From positions 1,426,001-1,490,000 of the forward strand of contig NZ_CAMZOF010000001.1 of assembly GCF_947331435.1 (NCBI RefSeq): DNA of 64,000 nt. Direction: 5' to 3'. This DNA is from Pelagibius sp. Alg239-R121. Its GTDB lineage: Bacteria > Pseudomonadota > Alphaproteobacteria > Kiloniellales > Kiloniellaceae. Below, piece after piece: positions 34,564 to 43,284 of the stretch (the first letter of the stretch is position 1; each line of letters starts with the position of its first letter). Below the pieces are notes generated by a model, which had not been told where the DNA came from, did not search any database, and saw only the letters and a program-made list of their open reading frames with translations. The position numbers were made by a program, and so were the translations under genes.

Positions 34564-35085
34564 ATGCTGATGGAACTTATCGCGACCTTCGCGCTGGGGG
34601 TTGCAGCCGCAGGCGCCGTGATGATCCTTCGCCGTTTCTCTCCCGCGCGTCTCCCGCGCTGGGCAACCCCTGCGGCTGCCGGCCTCGCAATGATCGGCTT
34701 CACGCTCTGGAGCGAGTACACCTGGTTTTCCAGGACCGAGATCGCGCTCCCGGAGAGCTTTGAAATCGTTACCAGACATGAGCATAGTTCCATCTTCCGG
34801 CCCTGGACTCAGGTCAGGCCGTTTATCGATCGCTTCTCGGCCATCGATAAAAACGCTTTACGCCGCAACGAACAGGTGCCGGGCCAGATCATGGCCGAGG
34901 TTCTGATGGTGACGCGCCACAGCGGGAATGCCAGGCTGCCAGTGCTGATCGATTGCCCTGGGACGCGCCGCGCCGATCTGAGCGACGGCATGAAGTTCAA
35001 CGAAGCAGGGGCATTATTGGACGCCGACTGGTACCAGCTGGAATCCGACGATCCCTTGCTGAAGACGGTTTGTACGACGGACTAG
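34564..35085 (+). CDS. Unknown membrane-anchored protein in the acetate cluster
   Basis: This 173-residue protein has one or two N-terminal membrane segments (LIATFALGVAAAGAVMIL, ATPAAAGLAMIGFTLW). A soluble part without recognised motifs follows (FEIVTRHEHSSIFRPWTQVRPF). It starts 13 bp after the DUF294 gene, so it is in the same operon. It is probably a small accessory or assembly factor of this acetate module; no activity can be named. Its TAG stop lies in the end of an inverted-repeat element. Confidence 0.7.
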   Translation: MLMELIATFALGVAAAGAVMILRRFSPARLPRWATPAAAGLAMIGFTLWSEYTWFSRTEIALPESFEIVTRHEHSSIFRPWTQVRPFIDRFSAIDKNALRRNEQVPGQIMAEVLMVTRHSGNARLPVLIDCPGTRRADLSDGMKFNEAGALLDADWYQLESDDPLLKTVCTTD

Positions 35086-35146
35086 AGCGGATCATGTTTG
35101 GCCGGAACCACCCTGTGGTTTCGTCGGAATATGTGAATCAGCTCTA
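35083..35146. repeat. Small palindromic intergenic element (RIME/REP-like)
   Basis: Terminal inverted repeats TAGAGC (35083-35088) and GCTCTA (35141-35146) bracket an inner imperfect stem, GGAACCAC-cct-GTGGTTTC. This layout is that of short mobile palindromes common between genes of alphaproteobacteria. It supplies the stop codon of the upstream gene. A related fragment (ATCATATGGTCxGAG) follows it at about 35149 and recurs near 52335. Confidence 0.6.
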
Positions 35147-35217
35147 AATCATATGGTCTGAGTGCTCCTGGCCGATTTCGTCAAGAGCACGCGAACTTCC
35201 GAGGAAGGAGGCTTCAA

Positions 35218-35595
35218 ATGCCAAAGTCCATTCTTCTGGTCGAGGACGAAGACAGCATCGCGCTTGCGCTCGAATTCATGATGCAGGAGGAGGGGTACCG
35301 TGTCCGGCGTGTCGCCAGCGGCACCGATGCGCTGGAGGCAATCCAAAACGAAGCGCCCGACCTCGTGCTGCTGGACGTGACGCTGCCGGGTTGTTCCGGC
35401 TTCGAGGTCTGCCAGTCGGTTCGCCTGGACGAGCGCCTGAAAGATGTCCGGATCCTGATGATGACCGCGAAAGCCAGCAGCATGGTCCGCCGTAAAGGTC
35501 TGGCGCTGGGCGCCGACGACTTCGTCGCGAAACCCTTCGTGATCCAGGACCTGAAAGTGCGCGTGCGCAGCCTGCTGGAAGAAGCCGTGAACTGA
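35218..35595 (+). CDS. Single-domain response regulator
   Basis: The 125-residue CheY-like receiver has the acidic pair in LLVEDEDS, phospho-acceptor Asp53 (LVLLDVTLPG), the Thr in LMMTAKAS and Lys in AKPF. There is no output domain. It ends 1 bp before the kinase-like/exonuclease gene, so the two are made together and probably work together. AGGAAGGAGG gives a very strong ribosome site. Confidence 0.92.
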   Translation: MPKSILLVEDEDSIALALEFMMQEEGYRVRRVASGTDALEAIQNEAPDLVLLDVTLPGCSGFEVCQSVRLDERLKDVRILMMTAKASSMVRRKGLALGADDFVAKPFVIQDLKVRVRSLLEEAVN

Positions 35596-35596
35596 C

Positions 35597-37702
35597 ATGT
35601 CCTCCGCGTTTGGCACAAAGCTCAGTCTCCGGCTGCGCATCTTTCTGTTTTTTTGCCTCATTGCGCTTGGCGGCGTGGCGATCTTTTTAGGCGCCACGGC
35701 TTTCGGTTACTGGCGCTTGAAAGATCCCGGCGCTTTCGATGCTTTCGTTGCTGCGGGTGCAATTGCCGCCTTTGGCCTCGTTGGCATGGTGGCCTGGATC
35801 TGGCTGCTGTTTGATGAAAATGTCGCCAAACCGCTCTCCAGTCTCGCAAGTGAAATCAGGGCGCGCGTTCATGCTGAAGTACAGAGCGAAATCGATCACG
35901 AGGCGGCACAGTATCTGGGGGACATTGCCCCCGCTGCCTCGGAGATTGCCCGCGATCTGACCAAGACCAGGACTGCACTGGAAGAGGCGGTCAAGCGCGA
36001 GACCGACCAGATCACTCGGGAAAAATCCTGGCTCGCCGCGATCCTACGTGACTTTCCCGCCGGCGTTCTGCTGTGCAATGGCGATCACAAGATCATGCTT
36101 TATAACATGCAATCGGTGTCGCTGCTGCAGCAGACCGGAGCGCTGGGTCTGGACCGTGCTTTGTTTGAGTTGCTGCGGCCGGAACCTCTGCTCGATGCTC
36201 TCGATCGCCTACGGCGCGCCAAGAGATCTGATCAGGCGGCTGAGATCCTTTGCACTTCGAAGAGCGGTGGCCGCGTCTTCAAAGGTCAACTGCGATTGCT
36301 CGGCAGCGCGCGCGAGTCCGATCCAAAAAAAGGCGGCTACATCCTGATCCTGCATGACGTCACCGAGGATCTGCAGGTCCATGCCGCGCGCGATTATCTA
36401 CTGCGCGATCTGGTGGAAATGATCCGGCGGCCAGCGGCAAACCTGCGAACTTCCCTGGCGATCCTGCAGTCACCCGGAACCTTCTCGACCGCGCAGCGCG
36501 AGCGGCTCCAGTCAGTCCTCGACAAGGAGGCGGAAGCATTGGTGTCCATCATCGACAAGTTTGTGACACGCTTCGATGCCACCGAGACCACCTGGTGGCC
36601 CATGTCCGACATCGCCGCCGGCGATATCGTCGCGGGCTTGCAGGCACAGCTCGCTGCACAGGGTCTAGAGATCCAGGCAAAGACCGCGCCGCTCATGCTC
36701 TACTGCGGCGGTTTTGCGCTCATCCAGCTGCTCGCGGGCTTGGCTGAACGCCTCGGCCGGTCACGGACAGGCACAGACCTGGCTCTTTCCATTCAGCCTG
36801 AAGGCGAGGGCGCGACGATCGACCTGAGCTGGCAGGGACAAGTGCTGCCGGTCGAGACTCTCGAAACCTGGCTCGAAGAACCCTTGGGCGCTTCCTATGA
36901 CTGCTACACTCTACGGGATGCAGTCGAAGTGCATCGCACGGAAATCTGGCCGGAACGCCTGCCCGAAGGTCGCGCCCATTTGCGCCTCCCCCTGCGCACC
37001 GCATCGTCCGAACAGACTGGCGAGCCGCTTCCGATCCGGCCTGAATTCTATGATTTTGAGCTGCTTGGGCGGCTTGGCGCACACTTGGACGACGACCGTC
37101 CGCTGCGCGACCTTACCTATGTCGTGTTCGACACCGAAACGACGGGCCTTGAACCGGCGGCCGGTGATGAGATCGTCCAGATTGCCGGTGTGCGCGTCGT
37201 GAACGGCCGGATCATGTCGGGGGAAAACTTTGACGTTTTGGTGAATCCCGAAAGATCGATTCCCGTTTCCTCCACAAAGATTCATGGCATCACCGAAGCG
37301 ATGGTGACCGATGCCCCGACTATCGATTCCGTCTGCGGGGACTTCCACAGTTTTTGTTCCGGTGCCGTACTGGTAGCGCATAATGCGCCTTTCGACATGG
37401 CGTTCCTGCGCCGCCACGCGACACGCCTCAGCATTGATTTCGATCATCCGATCCTCGACACGGTGCTCTTGTCTGCGATCGTCTTCGGTCATGACGCCGA
37501 TCATTCGCTCGATGCCCTTGCCGAGCGTCTGGATATCGAGATCCTCTCCACCGAGCGCCACACTGCGCTGGGTGACGCCAAGGCAACGGCACTGGCGCTG
37601 ATTAAACTGCTTCCCATGCTCGAAGCCCGCGGGATAGAAACGCTTAAACAGGCAATCAGCGAATTCGATAACTATCGGCGGATTGTCAAGGCGGCCCATT
37701 AA
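35597..37702 (+). CDS. Degenerate sensor-kinase-like protein fused to DnaQ-type 3'-5' exonuclease
   Basis: This 701-residue protein has two membrane helices (about 14-36 and 48-72), a coiled/HAMP-like linker, and a PAS domain (about 145-255). A kinase-like region follows (about 262-465), where the DHp helix reads LVEMIRRPAANLRTSLAILQ and has no phospho-acceptor His. A C-terminal DEDDh exonuclease (about 505-680) has Asp512, Glu514, Asp600, His655 and Asp660 all present. So the exonuclease looks active and the kinase does not. Such PAS-exonuclease proteins recur in Acs/ActP loci, but the substrate and signal are unknown. Confidence 0.85.
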   Translation: MSSAFGTKLSLRLRIFLFFCLIALGGVAIFLGATAFGYWRLKDPGAFDAFVAAGAIAAFGLVGMVAWIWLLFDENVAKPLSSLASEIRARVHAEVQSEIDHEAAQYLGDIAPAASEIARDLTKTRTALEEAVKRETDQITREKSWLAAILRDFPAGVLLCNGDHKIMLYNMQSVSLLQQTGALGLDRALFELLRPEPLLDALDRLRRAKRSDQAAEILCTSKSGGRVFKGQLRLLGSARESDPKKGGYILILHDVTEDLQVHAARDYLLRDLVEMIRRPAANLRTSLAILQSPGTFSTAQRERLQSVLDKEAEALVSIIDKFVTRFDATETTWWPMSDIAAGDIVAGLQAQLAAQGLEIQAKTAPLMLYCGGFALIQLLAGLAERLGRSRTGTDLALSIQPEGEGATIDLSWQGQVLPVETLETWLEEPLGASYDCYTLRDAVEVHRTEIWPERLPEGRAHLRLPLRTASSEQTGEPLPIRPEFYDFELLGRLGAHLDDDRPLRDLTYVVFDTETTGLEPAAGDEIVQIAGVRVVNGRIMSGENFDVLVNPERSIPVSSTKIHGITEAMVTDAPTIDSVCGDFHSFCSGAVLVAHNAPFDMAFLRRHATRLSIDFDHPILDTVLLSAIVFGHDADHSLDALAERLDIEILSTERHTALGDAKATALALIKLLPMLEARGIETLKQAISEFDNYRRIVKAAH

Positions 37703-38036
37703 AGCTTTCGAGACAATTCACTGACCGGGGGCAGGTGGGCGATTGGGAGCCACGGCGGCCCTGCGATACCATCAACCTGATGAAGCGGAATCTCGAGCGG
37801 TCTCAGATCATTGATGTTAGGTAAAGCAACTTGAGTTGACCTGACACCAAACCGAATATCTGTTCGCGGCTCGCACGAGTGTGCCTCAAGCGCGAACCTT
37901 TATCGAAGTACCGCCTGCTCCTGCGAGCCGCGGGTGAGAATTCGACTCTAATTCTCAAGAGGCCTTGGCTTGAAACTCTAAATGAAGTCTGATCTCATCG
38001 TTGCGGTCGTCACCTGTCCTCCCTGGAGTTGTGTCT
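37703..38036 (+). promoter_or_regulatory. 334-bp gene-free region with alternative hairpins before a LysE exporter
   Basis: CGCGGCTCGCA (37865-37875) can pair with TGCGAGCCGCG (37922-37932). GTTCGCG (37862-37868) can instead pair with CGCGAAC (37891-37897). The two pairings compete. A third stem, GAGAATT/AATTCTC, lies at about 37937-37957. Such exclusive stems before an exporter gene could be a leader that switches expression. No known riboswitch motif was recognised. Confidence 0.4.
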
Positions 38037-38648
38037 ATGTCGCTGGAATATCTGCTGACCTCGATGATCGTGATTCTTTTGCCGGGTACCGGCGTCCTCT
38101 ACACACTGGCTTTCGGGCTTAGTAAAGGATGGCGCGCCAGCATTCTCGCGGCCTTCGGCTGCACGCTCGGAATTCTGCCAGCCATCGTTGCCTCGATTGC
38201 CGGCCTCGCAGCTCTGCTTCATACCAGCGCCCTGGCGTTCCAAATCGTAAAATATCTCGGTGTCGCCTATCTTTTCTACATGGCATGGTGCGTCCTGAGG
38301 GACGATGGCGCCTTACAGGTTTCAGAGGGCGATGCGCCGGCCTCCGAGGCCAGGATCGTTGTGAACGGCTTCCTGCTGAATATCCTGAATCCGAAACTCT
38401 CGCTGTTTTTCCTGGCTTTCCTGCCTCAGTTCGTACCGGCTACCACGGCTAATCCGACTGTCTATATGCTGGGTCTGGCGGCGACCTTCATGCTGTTGAC
38501 CTTCATTGTCTTTGTCGGCTACGGCGGGTTTGCGACAGCCACCCGGCGTTACGTCATTTCCAGGCCGCGGGTGATGTTGTGGTTCAGGCGTGGTTTCGCG
38601 GGTGCATTCGGTGCTCTGGGGTTACGGCTTGCTCTTTCGGAGAGGTAG
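38037..38648 (+). CDS. LysE/RhtB-family exporter
   Basis: This 203-residue protein has about six hydrophobic helices. It starts MSLEYLLTSMIVILLPGTGVLYTLAFGLSKGW, where LPGTGVLYTLA with the following GWRASILAAFGCTLG is the RhtB motif. GFLLNILNPKLSLFFLAFLPQF is diagnostic for the family. It likely exports an amino acid or homoserine-lactone-like metabolite. It is preceded by a possible structured leader. No regulator gene is adjacent. Confidence 0.88.
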   Translation: MSLEYLLTSMIVILLPGTGVLYTLAFGLSKGWRASILAAFGCTLGILPAIVASIAGLAALLHTSALAFQIVKYLGVAYLFYMAWCVLRDDGALQVSEGDAPASEARIVVNGFLLNILNPKLSLFFLAFLPQFVPATTANPTVYMLGLAATFMLLTFIVFVGYGGFATATRRYVISRPRVMLWFRRGFAGAFGALGLRLALSER

Positions 38649-38773
38649 GCGGCTGGGACCTAGAGTGTTGACGCTGGTTAGGCGGAATTCATTCAATCTT
38701 CTTTGATCCGTATCAAGGCCGGCACCGGCTGTTCCCGATAAAAGGAAGAGAACAGTCAAAAAGCTGCGAGGGA

Positions 38774-39148
38774 TTGAAAGTGTCGACTTCATGCCTGACC
38801 GAAAAGCACCTGAGTGAAATTCACGTATCACCCGCCAGCGTTCTGATCTGTTGCGCATTCGTCTTTGGGCTGCAGCTCATTTCTACTCAGACGCAGGCCC
38901 AAGATTTGCGCAACGAAGGCTACGTGCTTGCCCGCCAGTGGTGTCAATCCTGTCATGTCGTCGATGCCGGACGGAGCGCATCAAGCCAGGCGCCGGCCTT
39001 CGTCGAAATTGCCGGAAATCCAAAGATAACTGACAGTCATCTGCGGGTTTGGCTCAGTACGCCTCACGCGCAAATGCCGGATCTCAACCTATCTAGAAAC
39101 GAAATCACCGCCCTGATCAGCTATCTCGATAGCCTACGGCCGGGATGA
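38774..39148 (+). CDS. Small periplasmic class I c-type cytochrome
   Basis: The protein of about 124 residues has a signal peptide (VLICCAFVFGLQLISTQTQA). The haem motif is CQSCH near residue 57, and MPDLNLS near residue 101 provides the likely Met axial ligand. It ends ALISYLDSLRPG. The frame opens at a TTG (38774); a GTG at 38780, with GAGGG upstream at proper spacing, may be the true start. It should shuttle electrons in the periplasm. It lies 106 bp upstream of the exported MsrA gene, a possible redox partnership. Confidence 0.82.
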   Translation: MKVSTSCLTEKHLSEIHVSPASVLICCAFVFGLQLISTQTQAQDLRNEGYVLARQWCQSCHVVDAGRSASSQAPAFVEIAGNPKITDSHLRVWLSTPHAQMPDLNLSRNEITALISYLDSLRPG

Positions 39149-39254
39149 GTGAGCGGCTGAACTCGCGTTCTTCACGTCCTCGTGACAGAAGTTTTGTTGA
39201 ATTAACCGCCATATCGGGGTGTCCTCATTGAAACTGAATTGGAAAGTGTTTTCG

Positions 39255-39884
39255 ATGAGACAGGTTCTGGTAGCTGGTGTTTTCGCCCTGTTCCTTGCGC
39301 CTTTTTCGGTGCTGGCCCCTCAATCCGCACTGGCGGCCGAGGAAACCGCCATTTTCGCCGGTGGGTGCTTTTGGTGTATTGAGAGCGACTTTGAGAAGGT
39401 AGCCGGTGTCAACGATGTCATTTCCGGCTACACCGGCGGCGAGAGCGACAATCCAACCTATAAGAACCACAGCGCCACCCGGCATCGCGAGGCGGTCCAG
39501 ATTACCTATGATCCGACCGTGGTAAACTACGACCGTTTGCTGGAGATTTTCTGGCGCTCGATTGATCCGGTCGATGCCGGCGGACAGTTCTGCGACCGCG
39601 GTCACAGCTACACGACCGCGATCTATGCCACGAGTATCGAACAGATGCAGCAGGCACAGGCATCGAAGTCTGAGATTGACGCGTCAAAGCTGCTTCCGGA
39701 AAAGATCGTGACACCGGTTCTCGCCACCCAACCTTTCTATCCCTCCGAGGACTATCACCAGGACTATCACAACAAAAATCCCGTCAGCTATAAGTTCTAC
39801 CGTTACCGTTGCGGCCGGAACCAGCGCGTAGAGGAGCTTTGGGGCGACCAGGCCTACCGCGGCATAAAGGAAGCCGGGTCCTGA
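39255..39884 (+). CDS. msrA: Exported peptide-methionine (S)-S-oxide reductase
   Basis: This 209-residue MsrA has catalytic Cys in GGCFWCIESDF, GYTGGESDNPTYK, HREAVQITYDP and PSEDYHQDYHNKNP, all family-typical. An N-terminal signal peptide (LVAGVFALFLAPFSVLAPQSALA) predicts a periplasmic enzyme that repairs oxidised methionine in envelope proteins. ATG 39255 has GGAAAG upstream; in-frame alternatives at 39219 would lengthen the signal. It follows a cytochrome c gene on the same strand. Confidence 0.93.
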   Translation: MRQVLVAGVFALFLAPFSVLAPQSALAAEETAIFAGGCFWCIESDFEKVAGVNDVISGYTGGESDNPTYKNHSATRHREAVQITYDPTVVNYDRLLEIFWRSIDPVDAGGQFCDRGHSYTTAIYATSIEQMQQAQASKSEIDASKLLPEKIVTPVLATQPFYPSEDYHQDYHNKNPVSYKFYRYRCGRNQRVEELWGDQAYRGIKEAGS

Positions 39885-39995
39885 AGACCGGAGATCGATT
39901 GTCGCAGCACGATCTTGCCCCCTATTTTGCGGCTGCTCCTGATGAATTCGGCCGAAAGCGGGAATCGCACTCTGGGCTGATTGAACAGGGTTGAA

Positions 39996-40391
39996 TCAAC
40001 GCTGGGATTGCGGACGTTTTTTGATCTTGTGTTCGGCCCGGATCATCAACTGCTGAAGCTCGTAAGGGTCAACTATATAGCTTGCGCCGAGGATTATCTT
40101 GGTTGACGGGCTTTGTCCCGCGAGCTCAAAGATCTGGTGCAGGCGCATCCCGTCAATCTCCATCCGATCCGGGTTGATCGGGTTTGTGAACAGGCCCATA
40201 AATCTGCCAAGCATCGTCTTGGATTCGCGGACTTCGTTTTCGTGCGCTTTGATCCTGTTTGAAAGCGTGATCATCAGATCTTCTTCCGAGTAGGCCAGAC
40301 GCTGGAAATTGTCTGAGACACCCTTAACGACCGTATTGACGACATCTACGGAGAAATCGGGATCACCTTTGACGATTTGAGTAATTTTCAA
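39996..40391 (-). CDS. Unknown 131-residue soluble protein
   Basis: This charged, mainly helical protein starts MKITQIVKGDPDF and contains VVNTVVKGVSDNFQRLAYSEEDLMITLSNRIKAHE. It lacks a signal or membrane segment and ends with a basic tail (RAEHKIKKRPQSQR). I do not recognise a family. Its codon use looks like that of a real gene but less GC-rich than its neighbours. It lies downstream of the LysR gene at 40502 on the same strand, with 110 bp between. Confidence 0.6.
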   Translation of the reverse strand: MKITQIVKGDPDFSVDVVNTVVKGVSDNFQRLAYSEEDLMITLSNRIKAHENEVRESKTMLGRFMGLFTNPINPDRMEIDGMRLHQIFELAGQSPSTKIILGASYIVDPYELQQLMIRAEHKIKKRPQSQR

Positions 40392-40501
40392 TTTCAGGAC
40401 TTTCGATCAGTTTTCCTGCGAACTCTATGTTGGAAACCGCCAGCGTGTTTTTCATTCATATGCCTGTTCGGTCATCCCTTCCGAGGTGGCCTTAAATTAT
40501 C

Positions 40502-41368
40502 TCAAGCGTTTTCTTTGAGCCACTCTGCGAAGGTCACTAGTTTTTTGTGTCGTTCCCTTCGCGTGACAAGGTAGTAGGCGAGAGTCCCGGGGTCTTCGGA
40601 AAAAACCTTTATCAGGCGCCCGTCCTCAAGATCTCTTTCGACCAAAGCGTAGGCTTGCAGGGAGAGGCCGTATCCGGCGCGTGCCGCCGAGAGCACGAGA
40701 GAGTTCGTTGGGTAGAATTTGTTCTGTCCGGCATGAAAATCGATCCCTCTTTCCTCAGCCCAGAGCTGGTGTTCCGTCCGGCTGGCTTCGAACAGCCAGG
40801 GGAGTTTGCCGAGCTCTGCGAGGGACTTGAATTTGCGATCCGCCAAGAATGCTCCGGTCGCAACGACGACATACTCAGCGGAGGCCAGCAGCTCGCTGTG
40901 ATAACCCGGCCAGATGCCACGGCCATAACGGATCGCCATATCGAAGCCGCCGTCTTTCAGATCCGCCAGCTTCAGGCTTGGTGACAGCTCGATCTCGATC
41001 TCCGGGTGTTCGGCCCAAAACAGGCCCAGCCGCGGCATCAGCCAATTTTCGGCAAAGGCCGGCGTCAAAGCAATCTTCAGAGGGCGGGTTTCTTCGTCTT
41101 TTCGCAGCGCTTCGATTCCCGTCTGCAGAGTCAGAAAGCCCGACGTGACGGCAGCCGCGAGCCTTGTTCCGTTTGCGGTCAGTGCGACGCCACGCCCACT
41201 CCGTACAACAAGCGAACGACCAAAGAAGTTCTCCAGACCGCGGATATGCTGACGAATGGCGGCATCGGTGACATTCAACTCACGCGCAGCGGCCGAGTAA
41301 TTCTGCTGCCGTGCGGTTGCCTCAAAGGCTTTGAGGCCCGCCAGCGAAGGCATCCGACGCCAATCCAT
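40502..41368 (-). CDS. LysR-family regulator (GcvA-like), divergent from LysE exporter
   Basis: The 288-residue protein starts MDWRRMPSLAGLKAFEATARQQNYSAAARELNV, with DAAIRQHIRGLE as recognition helix, as in the GcvA/AmpR subgroup. A normal effector domain follows. It is divergent from the LysE exporter at 41535, across a 166-bp gap holding two palindromes. This is the classic arrangement of a LysR activator and a LysE exporter, where export is induced by intracellular amino acid. The actual ligand is unknown. Confidence 0.9.
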   Translation of the reverse strand: MDWRRMPSLAGLKAFEATARQQNYSAAARELNVTDAAIRQHIRGLENFFGRSLVVRSGRGVALTANGTRLAAAVTSGFLTLQTGIEALRKDEETRPLKIALTPAFAENWLMPRLGLFWAEHPEIEIELSPSLKLADLKDGGFDMAIRYGRGIWPGYHSELLASAEYVVVATGAFLADRKFKSLAELGKLPWLFEASRTEHQLWAEERGIDFHAGQNKFYPTNSLVLSAARAGYGLSLQAYALVERDLEDGRLIKVFSEDPGTLAYYLVTRRERHKKLVTFAEWLKENA

Positions 41369-41377
41369 GATACAAAT

Positions 41378-41501
41378 TCGTAGTTAAACTTCGATAATGA
41401 AAATATTTTCAACGAGGAAATTAGCACGATCCATTTTATAAAGCTGCAAGAATCGACGGTTTGAAAATCGACTGAACAGTAAAACTCGTAGTTACAGTAA
41501 C
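41378..41501. promoter_or_regulatory. LysR operator pair between LysR and LysE genes
   Basis: TCGTAGTTAAACTTCGA (41378-41394) is a 17-bp palindrome of form TCGnAGTTnAACTnCGA. GTTACAGTAAC (41491-41501) is a second, perfect one. The sequences TCGTAGTTA (41378, 41486) and TTCGATAAT (41390, 41507) both recur with about the same offset. The first lies 10 bp from the LysR start and the second about 34 bp before LysE. Confidence 0.65.
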
Positions 41502-41534
41502 ATTTTTTCGATAATCCGGAAAAGGAATAAAAAG

Positions 41535-42152
41535 ATGTCTTTGGAGATCTGGTTGACTTTCGCCGCTGCAAGTGCAGCCCTTCTCGCTGTGCCCGGTCCA
41601 GTCGTGATGCTGTTGTTCAGCTATACATTAGGCCACGGTCGATCCGTTTCCTGGGCCGCCATTCCGGGGGTTGTCTTGGGCGATTTTACCGCGATGACCC
41701 TCTCGTTGCTGGGGGCCGGCGCGGTGTTGTCGTCTTCCGCGACGCTTTTCACGGTTATGAAAATCGGGGGCGCTGCCTATCTCATCTGGCTCGGCATTCA
41801 GATCTGGTGCACGCCTGTAAAAGCTATCGCGGTTGAGGCCGTATCCGAGCGCCGGGACAGGCTTGCCGTCTTCAGGCAGGCATTTCTCGTCACTGCTTTG
41901 AACCCGAAGGACATCGTATTCTTCGTGGCCTTCCTTCCGCAATTCATCGATCCTGCCCGGCCCGCGATGCCGCAGCTCATCACTATCGAGGTCACTTTCC
42001 TTGTCATGGTTCTGATCAGTACCTCGCTGTGGATTGCATTGAGTGGCAGGCTTCGGACCTGTTTAAAGCGCCCGACAACCCTGAAGCTGGTGAATAGACT
42101 GGGCGCTGGTAGTCTGATCGGAGCCGGTACTTTTACTGCCCTCAGCCGTTAG
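41535..42152 (+). CDS. LysE-family translocator
   Basis: This 205-residue exporter has the LysE/RhtB signature in VPGPVVMLLFSYTLGHGRSVSWAAIPGVVLGD and FLVTALNPKDIVFFVAFLPQF, with about six membrane helices. It is controlled by the divergent LysR gene. GGAATAAAAAG gives an acceptable ribosome site. It probably exports an amino acid or analogue. It differs from the other LysE member at 38037 and is not a recent duplicate. Confidence 0.9.
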   Translation: MSLEIWLTFAAASAALLAVPGPVVMLLFSYTLGHGRSVSWAAIPGVVLGDFTAMTLSLLGAGAVLSSSATLFTVMKIGGAAYLIWLGIQIWCTPVKAIAVEAVSERRDRLAVFRQAFLVTALNPKDIVFFVAFLPQFIDPARPAMPQLITIEVTFLVMVLISTSLWIALSGRLRTCLKRPTTLKLVNRLGAGSLIGAGTFTALSR

Positions 42153-42236
42153 AGTCTGGCCGTTGTCGAGGAATCATCGAGATGCGGAAGTCAGCCGAAC
42201 GTGTAGCAGAACTTGAGGGCGGCTATTTGTGCGGCG

Positions 42237-43097
42237 TTATCCGTAAAGTGCGATGACGATTATTCCCAGCGCCAGAAGTCCGGCGGCGAAAAACCGCCGC
42301 AGCATGGCACCCTCCCGCAGGAACAGGCCGCCCAGCGCGACGGAAATGGGAATGGAGGCCTGCCGGATTGAGGTGACCGCCGCCACGTCTCCGCCGAATT
42401 GATAGGCAAGCAAGATCAGATAGTAGGAGGCATAGCAGATAATGCCGGGCAGGAGCAGATAAGTCAGAGAAAAATCCCCGGCCTTTACGGCAGGCACCAA
42501 TCCCCTGGCCCGCCTTCTGAACCACAGTATGGCGTGGATGGGGAATACCAGTCCGTCGACAACAAAGACCAGCACCTGCGGTGCGATGCTCTCCATAAGA
42601 CGAGCGTCGGACAGGGAATAGATGCCGGTACCCGACATCGCCAGGACCGCAAGGACGAGCGTACGCGGATCTTCCAGAAAACGCGTGCCGCGTCTATAGA
42701 GCAGCAGGAATGCGCCGGCGACCGCCAAGGCTATGCCCAGTAATAGAATCGGTGAGTAGGTTTGCCCGAGCAGCAAAACGCCGACGATCACGACAAAAAC
42801 CGGCGAGGCGCGGATAATTGGGTAGTAGGCGGAGAGGTCGCCGCGTTTCAAGGTCGCCGTCAGACAAATGCCGTAGAGAAGCTGACCGCAAACTGACAGT
42901 CCGACGAAAGGAAGGACCGAGAAGACCGCTGTAAAATCGGCCCCGGCGATCAAACCATGCACGAGGGCGCTCAAGGCGATGACGGCGGTAAGGAACAAAA
43001 AACCCAATTGCGGATCCGGGTTCTTCTTGACCAGCAGGTTCCAGACAGGATGCAGGGCGGCCGACGCCAGTACCAGAAGGACGATATTAAGGGCCAT
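42237..43097 (-). CDS. EamA/DMT-superfamily transporter
   Basis: The 286-residue protein has ten hydrophobic helices in two EamA halves (SAYYPIIRASPVFVVIVGVLLLGQ ends the first; DVAAVTSIRQASIPISVALGGLFLREG ends the second). The first 25 residues of the longer frame from 43172 are not hydrophobic, so ATG 43097 is chosen. It is divergent from an HxlR regulator with two matching palindromes between them. It likely exports a metabolite or drug under that regulator's control. Confidence 0.85.
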   Translation of the reverse strand: MALNIVLLVLASAALHPVWNLLVKKNPDPQLGFLFLTAVIALSALVHGLIAGADFTAVFSVLPFVGLSVCGQLLYGICLTATLKRGDLSAYYPIIRASPVFVVIVGVLLLGQTYSPILLLGIALAVAGAFLLLYRRGTRFLEDPRTLVLAVLAMSGTGIYSLSDARLMESIAPQVLVFVVDGLVFPIHAILWFRRRARGLVPAVKAGDFSLTYLLLPGIICYASYYLILLAYQFGGDVAAVTSIRQASIPISVALGGLFLREGAMLRRFFAAGLLALGIIVIALYG

Positions 43098-43213
43098 GGA
43101 TCCGTCTTTGATGATTTCTGTCTGAATCGGCCAGATTGCGAGATCACGCTCTGACCCAACCAATAAAGACACACTCGCAGTTTATGCCTTCACGGAGTAA
43201 GGAAATTTGCTAT

Positions 43214-43275
43214 GCTACGTAAGGTGTAGCATTGGTTTATCAGAGTGAAACAAGGAATGCTACTTATATTGTAGC
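43214..43275. promoter_or_regulatory. Two GCTAC-N7-GTAGC operators between EamA and HxlR genes
   Basis: Perfect interrupted palindromes lie at 43214-43230 (spacer gtaaggt) and 43259-43275 (spacer ttatatt), centres 45 bp apart. They lie in the 187-bp divergent gap, and the second ends 10 bp before the HxlR start. They are strong candidates for HxlR dimer sites controlling both genes. Confidence 0.75.
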
Positions 43276-43284
43276 GTAGATTTT

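Noticed and set aside
37937-37957. T-arm-like sequence suggesting a tRNA
   Set aside because: The stem around TTCGACT does not pair as a T-arm and no acceptor or anticodon arm fits; no tRNA is supported anywhere in the window.
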